DNA of 64,000 bases from Hyphomonadaceae bacterium UBA5336 (GCA_002408125.1 DHQO01000022.1:124001-188000); one strand, 5' to 3'; shown: positions 7,977-16,977, numbered from the stretch's first letter. Made by a program: numbers and translations. The notes: generated from the sequence alone by a model not told the origin.

Positions 7977-10153
7977 CCTTGGGCTCCTTCTCGCGGGACG
8001 GGGTGGATGACGTCATCGCCATCGGTTGGGAAAAAGGGTGGGGTGACGGCTTCTGCCGGCGTGGCGGGCGTCTCAGTCTGGCTCGAGGCAGCCATGACCC
8101 GGCGTTCGGCACTGTCGAGGACTGCCGCGATGTCTTCCTCATCGATTGTCTGATCGGGATCGGCGATCGCATCGGCGGCGAACCAGCGGAAGGCATAGAT
8201 CCAGTCATCGGCCGTCATCTGGCGCCCACGCAGATGTTCGCTGCCGGCGGCCATCTGGTTCAGCGTCTGGGCGAATTCCAGCATGGCTGGCAGGCTCCGT
8301 GGCTGGAGCAGCACGCGGGCATTGGAAACGGCCAGTTCCAGTGTCGCCATCAGGGCGCGTGCCAGGGTTTCCCCGAACAAGAGCCGGCCTTCGGAGCGTT
8401 TCAGCGCCGTCGCTCCGGTGGAGCTCTGCTCGCGCAGGCTGGTGGCGGCGAGATTGAGCATCTGGTTGACCAGCTGGACGGCAAGATGCCCGGTCGGGTT
8501 GTGCTCGTCGATGCTGAACAAGGCGCCGGGATTCTTCATGGCGAGGTCGACCGCCGTCGCCGAGACCTGTTTCCAGTCGCGCTGGGTGAGCAGTCCGGCA
8601 TTTTCGTTTGCGATGAAAGCCGCCACGCCTTTCGCGATCTGGACGACCTCGTCATTCACATCATTGGGCAGGACCATGCCCGGTGTTTCGGCGACCTGTT
8701 CAGCCACCATGCCGACGATCTCAAGCATCAGCGGCTGGTCGATCTGGCCCGCAATCAGGTTCGTGCTGAGGCCGCTCTGCTCGAACTGGGTGATCATGCC
8801 GTCAGCGATCGTGGAGACGATGCGCAGGCCAACCGCGGCCCAGGGCTCGTCCGAGCCGTCTTCCATGATGTTCACTGACTGCTTTTCCTCGGCCCACTGG
8901 GTGAGTGCGGTGCGAGCCTCGTCGACAGCGAACTTGCGGGCATGGCGGCGCGTGATGTCCATGCCCATGGCGAAGAGATCGGCGGCGAGGTCGGGATTGC
9001 GCGCGACGGTGGAATGCTGGCCCAGCGCGCGGCTGAGCGAGGTGAGCAGTTCCTGGCCGCCCAGCACATGCTGGCCCTTGCCGCGAATGAAGGCTTCAGG
9101 CGTTTCGGCCACAGCGCTGAGCACCAGCGGATAGGTGCGCTGTACGAAGCCTTCGGAGAAGATCTGCAGCACATTGTCCGGCGAGGCCTGGGCCTGTTCG
9201 ATAAGGCCGGTAAACAGCGCCTCGGTGACGACGCCGGCGGCTTTCTGCTTGTCGGGATAGTCGCCGAAAAACTGGGTGCGGTGGGTGTGCAGGGTTTCCA
9301 GCATGCCCAGCAGCACCGGGCCGCGAATGGCCTGGCGGATGGATTCAACACGCTGGGTGAGGTTGCCGCCCGAGAGGGCATTCTCGGCGTTCAGACTGCG
9401 CAGCGGCTCGGCCACTGCGGCGACGACGGCCTTTACATGGGTCTGGTCGGACAGCAGTTCGGGCTGGTTGGCGGCGATATCGAGGCTGGTCGAAAGGAAC
9501 ATTTCGAACATGCGCTTTGGTGCGCCCCTGGTGAAAGCGGTCTCGACGAATTGCTCGCGATGGGTGTCGAAATAGGAATCGAGGCTCGTCGCGACCGAGG
9601 TAACGACGCGCTGGGCATCGGCGCCGATGCCCAGCTTGTGGCTGCCCGCGGAGAGCAGGTTCAGCCCGGTCTGGGCAAGCGCGACGATGATCGCATTGCG
9701 ATCCTGGCGGCTCTCGTCATGGCTCACCCAGTGCTTGATCTCGGCGAGGTAGAACTCATCGCGCAGGTCCAGAGTGCCGGCCCGGGCGAGCTGCGTGCCA
9801 TAGGATTCCCTCCAGGGAATGGCTTTGCCGCTGGCAATGTCGATCAGGTCCTCGATGACGGTCTGGCGGCGTTCCGGATCGGCATCGGTGGTGAGAAAAT
9901 AGCCCGAGGTGCTGTGGAAGCGGATGATGTCCGCATTTTCTTCGCGATAGTCCGGCAGCGGTCCTTGCGGGCCGAACAGGGCTTCATTGCCGAGATAGCT
10001 GGTGGCGAGGGCCTCGACATTCCGCGGCTGGATGTTGCGCACGACGGTGAGCATCGGGCGCAGACGGGCATTGGTCGCGAGCTGTTCGCGCACGGCCTGC
10101 GACAGGCTGAACACCGATCGCACCAGGGCGAAGATGGTCGTGGCCGGTGTCAT
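7973..10153 (-). CDS. Large helical protein of unknown function
   Basis: The 726-residue product starts at the ATG at 10153, which has GAGGGA eight bases upstream; a GTG five codons earlier overlaps that ribosome site and is less likely. No signal peptide or clear transmembrane segment is seen, and no catalytic motif is recognised. The sequence reads as long tandem amphipathic helices with many Ala/Leu/Glu stretches and recurring QP.LM.EIV- and LFxxGL-type segments, compatible with a HEAT-like or similar solenoid scaffold. It is the second gene of the operon, 45 bases from the upstream gene, and overlaps the downstream lipoprotein start by four bases (ATGA). Function unknown; scaffold role is inference. 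Confidence 0.7.
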   Translation of the reverse strand: MTPATTIFALVRSVFSLSQAVREQLATNARLRPMLTVVRNIQPRNVEALATSYLGNEALFGPQGPLPDYREENADIIRFHSTSGYFLTTDADPERRQTVIEDLIDIASGKAIPWRESYGTQLARAGTLDLRDEFYLAEIKHWVSHDESRQDRNAIIVALAQTGLNLLSAGSHKLGIGADAQRVVTSVATSLDSYFDTHREQFVETAFTRGAPKRMFEMFLSTSLDIAANQPELLSDQTHVKAVVAAVAEPLRSLNAENALSGGNLTQRVESIRQAIRGPVLLGMLETLHTHRTQFFGDYPDKQKAAGVVTEALFTGLIEQAQASPDNVLQIFSEGFVQRTYPLVLSAVAETPEAFIRGKGQHVLGGQELLTSLSRALGQHSTVARNPDLAADLFAMGMDITRRHARKFAVDEARTALTQWAEEKQSVNIMEDGSDEPWAAVGLRIVSTIADGMITQFEQSGLSTNLIAGQIDQPLMLEIVGMVAEQVAETPGMVLPNDVNDEVVQIAKGVAAFIANENAGLLTQRDWKQVSATAVDLAMKNPGALFSIDEHNPTGHLAVQLVNQMLNLAATSLREQSSTGATALKRSEGRLLFGETLARALMATLELAVSNARVLLQPRSLPAMLEFAQTLNQMAAGSEHLRGRQMTADDWIYAFRWFAADAIADPDQTIDEEDIAAVLDSAERRVMAASSQTETPATPAEAVTPPFFPTDGDDVIHPVPREGAQG

Positions 10154-10198
10154 GACTGTGTCCCTCACTTTAACGCTACTGTTACACCGCTGGCCCGG

Positions 10199-11593
10199 TT
10201 ACGCCTCGCCGTCCGGCCAGCGCTCTTCGGGCAGTGTGCCGATGATCCGCCCTTCCGGCGGGACGTCACCGGGATAGCTTGCGATTGGCTCGTCACCTTC
10301 GAGCGCGACTTCGGTGCCCCGGCCCATCACGGTGAGATAGGCCCGCTCAAGGTCTGCCGGGGAAAGCGCGTTGGCATCGCGCACCGGCCGGCCGAGCGTT
10401 TCCTGGCGTGACTGGCCGGACGCGGTTTCGGTGTCGGCCTTGCTGCGCCCGATGGTGGGGGCTGCCAGTGTGGCGCGCGCCATTGGCGCGACCAGGGCAG
10501 CGGCCTGCCCGAACAGCTTGAACCAGAAGGGCGCGCCGAGGCCGAGCAGTCCGCCGCCGATCAGGACGCCGAGAAACCACATGGCAAAGGTCTGGAAATT
10601 GTAGGCGATGGCGGCCACCCGACTCCAGCGATAGGCAAGGAAGTCGCCCCAGGTGCGATCGGCAAAGGAGGCGCCTGCAGGATGGGTTCTTGCGAAATGC
10701 TGTTGATAACTCTCCTGCCAGGTCCTGTTCACGGTGCGCTGCTTGTCATAGCCACAGCGCTCGTCACGATAGGTCCCCTCCGCCTGTTCGGCCGGGCCGT
10801 CATGGCGATAGCCTTCGCAATGAGGGAACATCTGGCGGCCGATGGGAATGCCCAGTTCGGTGAAACTGGCGGCCATGTTGCTGAAATCTGAGACCATCAG
10901 CTGCGGGGTTTCGACACTGACCTCGCCGTCCTGAGCAAACTGCTGGAGTTTCGAGAACTGGTCGTTCTCCGCCAGCGTGGAGAGCCGAGCCGACAGGGTC
11001 GCATTGGTGGCAAGCTCGCGATAGAGCGCGATGGCGTCGAGATTGATGAAGACGGCCACGCAGATCCCCGCGATGACAGAGAGCATCTTGGCGCGCGAGC
11101 GGAAATATTCCGACTGGGCCTCGCCGATGCGCTCGAATTCATAGGCCGCCGCTGACAGGGCCCGTCGCAACACCCGCCGGTCATAGCCGGCCAGAGCCTG
11201 GCCTTCCGGCGTCTCGGCCAGGCGTTCGATGAACTGGAGCGTGCTGAGCTTCTGGCTGCGCGAGGACAGGATCGAGCCGATCAGCGGCCAGCGGCGGATA
11301 TACCAGGGCCGCAGATTCTCCGACGAGGCGCGCCGGGAAATGCTGCGGGCAAATTCGCGCGACTGCGGCGAGGAGACCTCGCTGGTCGAGAGGGTCGGCG
11401 CGCCAAGCTCGGCCGGTGTGTCGGGCGGCTGGAGGGCGGCGAGCTTCTGGTCATAGAAGGCGCGCAGCATCTCCGACATGCCGGCGCTACGCAGGGCGAA
11501 GATCTTGTGAATGCCCTCGACCACGACCGACACAATGGTCGAATAGACCGCTATGACAGCCGCGAAACCAACCAAAGCGAGCAAAAATGACAT
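10199..11593 (-). CDS. Membrane protein of unknown function, first gene of the patatin/macro operon
   Basis: The 464-residue product starts at the ATG at 11593 (GGTGGGGA upstream). An N-terminal transmembrane helix (about 2-25, FLLALVGFAAVIAVYSTIVS) is followed by a charged region, a second hydrophobic helix (SVIAGICVAVFINLDAIAL), a roughly 150-residue extramembrane stretch with cysteine pairs (FPHCEGYRHDG, DERCGYDKQ), and a third strongly hydrophobic helix with GVLIGGGLLGLGAPFW. The C-terminal tail of about 110 residues is hydrophilic. I do not recognise the family. It leads the operon and lies divergently from the peptidoglycan hydrolase gene, sharing an intergenic promoter region of under 100 bases. 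Confidence 0.7.
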   Translation of the reverse strand: MSFLLALVGFAAVIAVYSTIVSVVVEGIHKIFALRSAGMSEMLRAFYDQKLAALQPPDTPAELGAPTLSTSEVSSPQSREFARSISRRASSENLRPWYIRRWPLIGSILSSRSQKLSTLQFIERLAETPEGQALAGYDRRVLRRALSAAAYEFERIGEAQSEYFRSRAKMLSVIAGICVAVFINLDAIALYRELATNATLSARLSTLAENDQFSKLQQFAQDGEVSVETPQLMVSDFSNMAASFTELGIPIGRQMFPHCEGYRHDGPAEQAEGTYRDERCGYDKQRTVNRTWQESYQQHFARTHPAGASFADRTWGDFLAYRWSRVAAIAYNFQTFAMWFLGVLIGGGLLGLGAPFWFKLFGQAAALVAPMARATLAAPTIGRSKADTETASGQSRQETLGRPVRDANALSPADLERAYLTVMGRGTEVALEGDEPIASYPGDVPPEGRIIGTLPEERWPDGEA

Positions 11594-11686
11594 CTGTCCC
11601 CACCCTCGCGTTCTGTCTGGACGAGTTATCCACAGTCGTGCACACTTCATTAACTTTGTCGAGGTCCGCAGTGGAAGGGATGCACT

Positions 11687-13273
11687 TTGCAGAGACTCGA
11701 GGTGACAGCCCCTAGTGGCTTGAATATTCGGCGATTACCGGAAAATGGTGCGGCCAAGCTTGCCGCCATGCCGCCCGGAATGATCGTGGAATTGATCGAG
11801 CCACGCCTGTGGAATAATTCATGGTATCGGATCCGCGCTGAGTTCTCCCGGGCGGGCATCGTGGAGGGTTACAGCGCCTCCAGCTTCCTGCGCCCGCTGG
11901 GGGCCACCAGCCCGCCTCCGCCACCATCCGGTGCGCCCCCGGAAACCGCGCAGACCCCGCTTGAAAAGGCCATCGCCTCGACGCCGGCCTATGCCTGGAA
12001 CCAGCTCAATCCGATGACCGAGCCCAGCGTGGCGCGCCGGTATGAAAACGAGCTGCATGCGACTTTCCTGGAGCGCATCCAGGCTCTGCTTGAAAAGTGC
12101 AAGCGCAACGGCCTCAGCTTCCGGCTGTTCGAAGCCTATCGCCAGCCGAGCCGTCAGGCCGAGCTTTACAATTCCTCGCGCTATGGCCGGCGCATCACCA
12201 ATGCCGATGCCTGGCAGTCGATCCATAATTACGGCTTCGCCGCCGACATCATTCTCAATGTGCGGGATGTGAACCCGTGGGAGACCGGCAAGGTCGGCGG
12301 GGTCGACTATATGAAGCAGTGGCTGAAGATGCGTGACTATGCACGCGGGCTCGGCCTCAAGACGCTGACCGATTCCTCCGGCGCGGACTGGGACTTGCCG
12401 CATGTGCAGATGCCGGACCTGACCTGGCGCGCACTGCAGGCCGGCCAGTTCCCGCCCGGCGGCGGGGCGACCTGGGCGGCCAACCTGCTGCGCAATATCG
12501 AAGCCCATCCGAGCGGTGCGCCGAGCGATTTCAGCAAGCTCACCCTGGGCGGGGCGGATATGGGCACGCTGGTGCCGGGCGCTGATACGACGGCAGGCAC
12601 AGCGCCACCGGCCGAAGAGCCCCCGGCACCACCGCCTCCGCCTTCCCCGCCTGTGGCCGCGCCAGCCACCCCGGTCTCACGCCTGGATCAGCTCAACGCC
12701 ACCGTGCCGGCGAGCGTCGTTTCGGGCTTTTTCGATCCATCGGCGCGGCGCAATGTCGAGCGCTACTTGCCGCTGGTGCTGGACGCCCTGCGTGAGTTCG
12801 GCATTGACACCTGGCCGCAGATCATTGTCGCGCTCGGCACGATCAATGCCGAAAGCGCCGGCTTTGCCTCCATTCCGGAAGGTCAGTCGAAATACAACAC
12901 CGCGCCGGGTGGGGCGCCTTTCGCGCTCTATGATAATCGCAGCGATATCGGCAATCAGGGGCCGGGTGACGGCGCGCGTTTCAAGGGGCGCGGTTTTGTC
13001 CAGCTCACCGGTCGGGACAATTACAAGAAATACGGGCCGAAGGTTGGCGTTGATCTCATCGCCGACCCTGATGCCGCGCTGGACCCGAAAACGGCGGCGC
13101 GCATCCTGGCTGCCTTCATGAAGGACAAGGATGAACGCATTCAGAGGGCCTGGGAAAACCAGGACTGGCGCGATGCACGTCGCGCGGTAAACGGCGGCAC
13201 GCACGGTCAGGACCGCTTCGAAGCCGTCATCCACGCCGCCCGCAATGCGTTCGTCTGGAGCAATCCGATCTGA
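11687..13273 (+). CDS. SH3b - M15 peptidase - GH19 muramidase-like peptidoglycan hydrolase
   Basis: A 528-residue three-domain protein. Residues about 2-70 form a bacterial SH3 domain (LNIRRLPENG, GYSASSFLRPL). Residues about 95-255 form an M15/VanY-type metallopeptidase with zinc ligands His180 and Asp187 in HNYGFAAD, and Asp236/His239 in DLPH. After a Pro-rich linker, residues about 335-525 form a GH19 chitinase/lysozyme-like domain with Glu389 in NAESAGF and the signature FKGRGFVQLTGRDNYKKYG. It should cut both the peptide and the glycan of peptidoglycan, like phage endolysins. The start is TTG at 11687 with AAGGGA upstream; no ATG fits. No signal peptide is seen, so export needs another route. 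It is divergent from the patatin/macro operon. Confidence 0.8.
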   Translation: MQRLEVTAPSGLNIRRLPENGAAKLAAMPPGMIVELIEPRLWNNSWYRIRAEFSRAGIVEGYSASSFLRPLGATSPPPPPSGAPPETAQTPLEKAIASTPAYAWNQLNPMTEPSVARRYENELHATFLERIQALLEKCKRNGLSFRLFEAYRQPSRQAELYNSSRYGRRITNADAWQSIHNYGFAADIILNVRDVNPWETGKVGGVDYMKQWLKMRDYARGLGLKTLTDSSGADWDLPHVQMPDLTWRALQAGQFPPGGGATWAANLLRNIEAHPSGAPSDFSKLTLGGADMGTLVPGADTTAGTAPPAEEPPAPPPPPSPPVAAPATPVSRLDQLNATVPASVVSGFFDPSARRNVERYLPLVLDALREFGIDTWPQIIVALGTINAESAGFASIPEGQSKYNTAPGGAPFALYDNRSDIGNQGPGDGARFKGRGFVQLTGRDNYKKYGPKVGVDLIADPDAALDPKTAARILAAFMKDKDERIQRAWENQDWRDARRAVNGGTHGQDRFEAVIHAARNAFVWSNPI

Positions 13274-13372
13274 GCTGACGGCCGATAAATGTTTCCCCTT
13301 CGTTCTTGATCCGTGATGTGTATGCTGTAGACTTTACAACCGATACTCCCGGTGGTCCTGAAGGCAAATCGG

Positions 13373-13927
13373 ATGCTTGAGCCTCGCCCGGCGCACGGAT
13401 TGTTTTTCGCGGTAATGGTGCCGATGCAGGTCAGGCATGAGATCGCGGCATGTTTCATGGATTTTCAGGGGCGATATCCCTTTCTGAGCCGACCAATCGG
13501 GGCCGAGCGCCTTCATCTCTCCCTGAACGCGATTTTTATCGGAGACCTGTTGCCCGACCAAGTGATTGAGCTTTCGAAACGTGTGGGCAGTTCGATCCGT
13601 TTCGAACAATTCCAGATCCGTCTGGACAAGGCTCTGACTTACAGAAACCGGAAGACGAAGAAGCCATTCGTCCTGGCGGCCTCAGACGCAACTGATGTGA
13701 GCCAGCTTGGTGAGCATATCACAGAGGCCTTCGATATCCTGTCGGGTCAACAGACACGTGGCGCCAGGCCGATCAGCCCGCATGTCACACTGGTCTGGGA
13801 TGAAATCATGGTTCCCGAGCAGCCCATTGTCCCGGTCATGATACCGGTTCGGGAAGTCTCACTTGTACACAGTCATATCGGGCAATCGCGATACGACATC
13901 CTGGCGCGCTGGCCGCTCGTCGGTTAA
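13373..13927 (+). CDS. thpR: 2H phosphoesterase, RNA 2',3'-cyclic phosphodiesterase (2'-5' RNA ligase-like)
   Basis: The 184-residue product carries the two HxTx-type motifs of the 2H superfamily: HLSL (in AERLHLSLNAIF) and HVTL (in ISPHVTLVWDE). N-terminal LFFAVMVP matches the usual LFxAl opening of this family. Members hydrolyse 2',3'-cyclic phosphates and can ligate tRNA half-molecules in vitro; the cellular role is poorly defined. The ATG at 13373 is preferred (AAGG upstream) over a GTG at 13352. It is the last chromosomal gene before the left boundary of the genomic island. Confidence 0.7.
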   Translation: MLEPRPAHGLFFAVMVPMQVRHEIAACFMDFQGRYPFLSRPIGAERLHLSLNAIFIGDLLPDQVIELSKRVGSSIRFEQFQIRLDKALTYRNRKTKKPFVLAASDATDVSQLGEHITEAFDILSGQQTRGARPISPHVTLVWDEIMVPEQPIVPVMIPVREVSLVHSHIGQSRYDILARWPLVG

Positions 13928-14011
13928 CGGTTGGACACTGCATGGGAGTTAGATGGCCAGTGCCATCAGCATGGCCACTGTCCCGAAACCGGCCAAAAGC
14001 AGAAGCCCGAG

Positions 14012-14028
14012 TGGCGGAGAGACAGGGA
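14012..14028 (+). repeat. Left attachment-site direct repeat (17 bp)
   Basis: TGGCGGAGAGACAGGGA, identical to 28727-28743. Flanking bases differ on both sides, so the shared core is exactly 17 bp. It marks the far end of the island left by recombination at the tRNA-Ser 3' end. Confidence 0.85.
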
Positions 14029-14040
14029 GAAGAAGACCAA

Positions 14041-14132
14041 ATTGGAACACTCCGATAGGCGTTGAATGTATTGATTATTTTAGACTTTTATCCAGATTGG
14101 TCAAAGAGAATTGGAACAGTGGATTGGAACAG
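14041..14132 (+). repeat. ATTGGAACA direct repeats, left island end
   Basis: Three copies of ATTGGAACA at 14041-14049, 14110-14118 and 14123-14131; the last two extend to ATTGGAACAG. The same repeat occurs twice inside the right end, in the same orientation. Spacing and position fit arm-type binding sites of a tyrosine recombinase. Confidence 0.7.
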
Positions 14133-14201
14133 TAATTGCTGCAAAAAAGTAGCGAATTCAGACCGGTTCAACGGTGGAAGATGGCCGGGTCCGGGCACGG
14201 G

Positions 14202-15368
14202 TTAGAGGTACTGCGTCACCTGATTTCCCCACCAGTCCAACATCCTGACGCGTTCGTCCCAATAGAGCGCCCGATTATAGATGCTTCGCACGGACTTCGT
14301 ATCCACATGCGCAAGTTCAGCTTCGATTGCATCTGGGTTCCATAACCCGCTCTCATTCAAGAAGGTGGATGCGCTCGCGCGAAACCCGTGCGGTGTCATC
14401 TCCTCGCTCGAGAAATCCAGCCGGCGCAGGGCCTGGTTCATCGTGTTCTCGCTGATGGGCCGCCCTGGCGAGAGGGAGGATGGCAACACCAGCCCCGTCG
14501 TCTGGTTCTGCTCCCTCAATCCCTTCAGGACCTGCACGGCCTTCGTGGAGAGTGGCTTTTGGTGAGGACGCCGTTTCTTCGTGCGCTCAGCGGGGATTTT
14601 CCAGATCGCACGATCAAAATCGAACTCGCCCCATGTCGCCAAGCGCAGCTCACCAGGGCGTGGAAAGAGCAGAGCCATCAGCTTCAGCGCCTCTCGCGTA
14701 TCGGATGTGCTTTCATAGCTCCAGATGGCGCGGATAAGCTGACCGAAGCGCCTTGCATCGGTAATCGCCGGCGTGTGCCGTACCTTAGGCGAGATCAGCG
14801 CGCCTCGAAGGACCATTGTGGGGTCAGTCTCTGCACGCAAAGTTGCCACTGCATAGCGGAAAACCTCGCCTATGGTCGTCCGCAGGCGCTTGGCAGTCTC
14901 ATAAGTGCCGCGTGCCTCCACACTGCGCAGGACGGGGAGAATATCGGCGGGCTTGATATCAGTGACTGGCATGTGGCCAAGCTCCGCCCGTACAAAGCCG
15001 AGCAGCCAGGTTTTCTTTGCAAGCGTCGTTGCCGCGATACCCTCAGCTTCTCGTTTGCGGAGAAACTCATCCGCGATGCTGTTGAAGGCGACAGGATGGC
15101 TCGTCCTGCGCATCTCCGACGCATTCGGATCAATGCCCCGCCGCAAGAGACGTTTTGCTCGTATGCCCTGCTCACGCGCTTCTTCGAGTGTTACGATGGG
15201 GTAGGGACCGAAGGACAGAGTCTTCTGGCGCCCCTCATAGCGATAAGCCATGCGCCAGAGTTTCGAGCCCTTGGGCGTCACATAGATGTAGAGGCCGCGC
15301 CCGTCCGCACGCTTATAAGGCTTTGTCTGGGGCGCAAAGTTTTCGATTTGGTCGGATGTAAGCGGCAT
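14202..15368 (-). CDS. Tyrosine recombinase / P4-type integrase
   Basis: The 388-residue protein has the N-terminal Arm-DNA-binding domain of P4-like integrases (DUF4102: RADGRGLYIYVTPKGSKLW, GPYPIVTLEEAREQ) and a C-terminal catalytic domain. The catalytic set reads Arg in RPGELRLA, HxxR in PHGFRASA, His in LAHVD and Tyr in SIYNRALYW, so it looks active. Such enzymes integrate islands into tRNA 3' ends. The gene lies 94 bases from the 3' end of tRNA-Leu(CAG) and about 170 bases inside the left island repeat, so two target assignments are possible. Its tail reads towards the left boundary. Confidence 0.88.
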   Translation of the reverse strand: MPLTSDQIENFAPQTKPYKRADGRGLYIYVTPKGSKLWRMAYRYEGRQKTLSFGPYPIVTLEEAREQGIRAKRLLRRGIDPNASEMRRTSHPVAFNSIADEFLRKREAEGIAATTLAKKTWLLGFVRAELGHMPVTDIKPADILPVLRSVEARGTYETAKRLRTTIGEVFRYAVATLRAETDPTMVLRGALISPKVRHTPAITDARRFGQLIRAIWSYESTSDTREALKLMALLFPRPGELRLATWGEFDFDRAIWKIPAERTKKRRPHQKPLSTKAVQVLKGLREQNQTTGLVLPSSLSPGRPISENTMNQALRRLDFSSEEMTPHGFRASASTFLNESGLWNPDAIEAELAHVDTKSVRSIYNRALYWDERVRMLDWWGNQVTQYL

Positions 15369-15461
15369 GTCCCGTCTTAGACAGAACCGTTTTAGATTGC
15401 TAATTCAGCGGGGTTGGGAATGGACCATGCGCGCGAAAATTTTTCAATGAAAACAAATCAC

Positions 15462-15547
15462 TGGTGCCCAGAAGAGGACTCGAACCTCCACGCCTTGCGG
15501 CACACGGACCTGAACCGTGCGCGTCTACCAATTCCGCCATCTGGGCA
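15462..15547 (-). tRNA. tRNA-Leu (CAG)
   Basis: A complete class II tRNA on the minus strand with CCA encoded (15462-15464). The acceptor pairs TGCCCAG with CTGGGCA; the anticodon stem CACGG/CCGTG closes loop TTCAGGT, giving anticodon CAG. The T arm reads GGTTCGAGTCC and the variable arm TGCCGCAAGGCG is long, as for leucine. It sits inside the island limits, next to the P4-type integrase gene. Confidence 0.95.
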
Positions 15548-15651
15548 CGTAATTGGAAGGCGCGTGAATAGCGATATGAACGCGGGCCGTCAACGCCGAA
15601 CCTGCACTTTAAAACCTGGTCAGCCTACATGGGTAGATATTCTGATCCGAG

Positions 15652-16977
15652 CTATTTGTGCACGTCGATGCCGACTGAGTGCTCCCTCCAGAAACGAAGG
15701 GTCGATATCGATTCACGCGTGTGCCCAAAGGCCGCCAGGGATTCACCCGTGCTTTCAAGCCAGTCTTCGATGATGAGACGCTGAATCGCTGGAGGCAGCA
15801 TTATTGTGTCGTCGTATATGTCAGTCGTTCTTATGAAGCGGGCGAGAACGATCCCGTACAATATGAGCAAACGCGTAATTGCGATTTCGTGGAATTCTTC
15901 CCACTCATGCTTGCGGTCGAAATTGATTGGAAACCCGGCATTGCGAACGATGGCTTGAGGATCACTGTCCAGGGAGACATCTGCGAAGTTGTGGGAGACG
16001 TCCTCGTCGGAGAACAAATTCAGCAGGTTTTTGAATTCCACATCTCGCGACGAGCAACTAATGAAAACTTTCCCGGCGATAACGCGCTTGCGGGTGATTC
16101 CAGACGTCCAATTTTTACCCGTGCAGCCAAATATGTAGTCGCTGTCTAGGATGAAATCACGTGGCTTTGAGTAAACTTTGTCAATTGCACCAATTCTATC
16201 TATCGGCCTCTTTTCCAGGCCGATTGTCCGAACATTCAGTTCGCCAAAGGCGCTGGCCAAACTTCCGCCAATGGCGCCCAGCCCGGCAATTCCGACCGTC
16301 CGCCCCTCGAAGTCCAACTGCATGGACTTGATTTTCCGGACGATCGACTTGGCGATTATCTTCGCTTCAAACTGTCGTTTGACCGCAGACCGGGCGACGT
16401 CGATCTTCGGGACGTTCCGCGGTTCACGGCCAATTCCAGAAGCAGTATGTTGTATGGATATGGTCGGGATATCCCAAGTGTCGCGAATGTGTCCCCATAC
16501 GGTGCTCAATAGCCCACCATCATCCACGACGATGACCCGTTGCCTGCGCCGAGTGTGCGCTGGTCTTTTCCCAACCAGCGAAGCGGCAAGATCACATGCC
16601 GATATCAATGCGTGGTATTGAGAATCATCGTACCGGCCGATTCGAAATGATGTCTCGGTATCAACGACGCGGATTCCCGTGGATGACAGGTCGTCCAGCA
16701 CGCCTGGAATAGTCGAATACGGCTTTGGAACGACGATGATGTTTCGTGCCGGGAAGCCCGCATAGTTGACCAGCGCATCGACAAGAACAGAAAAAGACGG
16801 AAGACAGTGCGCATGCATCAGAAGTATGCAATTGCTAGGCGCTGCCGGCGCGACTGTTTGACTTAGAGAGGCAACGAGGTCGGTATCAAGCGTTCGAAGC
16901 AGTTTTGCCAGTCGAAGCTTGCTGTCTACCGAGGTTGGTTGTGCCAACCTGCGTGAAGATGATTCATCCACCTTCAC
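15652..16977 (-). CDS. Adenosylhomocysteinase-like NAD-binding protein
   Basis: The 441-residue product resembles S-adenosylhomocysteine hydrolase in the core: VIVVDDGGLL (compare DDGGDLT), SIQHTASGI (compare ETTTGV), NVPKIDVARSAVKRQFEAK, then a Rossmann GRTVGIAGLGAIGGSLA and the strands YIFGCTGKNW and VFISCSSRDVEF. The NAD-loop GxGxxG is intact. The first 110 residues diverge and the C-terminal tyrosine-containing tail of true SAHH is missing, so it is probably a paralogue acting on another substrate. The start is GTG at 16977 with GGGGAG upstream, overlapping the upstream gene by 14 bases. Codon use is AT-richer than chromosomal neighbours. It could be a dehydrogenase of the same fold. Confidence 0.55.
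   Translation of the reverse strand: MKVDESSSRRLAQPTSVDSKLRLAKLLRTLDTDLVASLSQTVAPAAPSNCILLMHAHCLPSFSVLVDALVNYAGFPARNIIVVPKPYSTIPGVLDDLSSTGIRVVDTETSFRIGRYDDSQYHALISACDLAASLVGKRPAHTRRRQRVIVVDDGGLLSTVWGHIRDTWDIPTISIQHTASGIGREPRNVPKIDVARSAVKRQFEAKIIAKSIVRKIKSMQLDFEGRTVGIAGLGAIGGSLASAFGELNVRTIGLEKRPIDRIGAIDKVYSKPRDFILDSDYIFGCTGKNWTSGITRKRVIAGKVFISCSSRDVEFKNLLNLFSDEDVSHNFADVSLDSDPQAIVRNAGFPINFDRKHEWEEFHEIAITRLLILYGIVLARFIRTTDIYDDTIMLPPAIQRLIIEDWLESTGESLAAFGHTRESISTLRFWREHSVGIDVHK

Noticed and set aside
8942..10411. 489-codon open frame on the plus strand
   Set aside because: Antisense to the 726-residue operon protein and reading across the operon junction; no domain or ribosome site.
11687..13273. 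Prophage remnant signalled by the endolysin-like protein
   Set aside because: No capsid, tail, terminase or portal genes are nearby, so the hydrolase alone does not support a prophage.
15462..15547. Attachment repeat of the tRNA-Leu 3' end
   Set aside because: I looked for a second copy of its last 20 bases in the window and found none, so no tRNA-Leu island boundary can be drawn.
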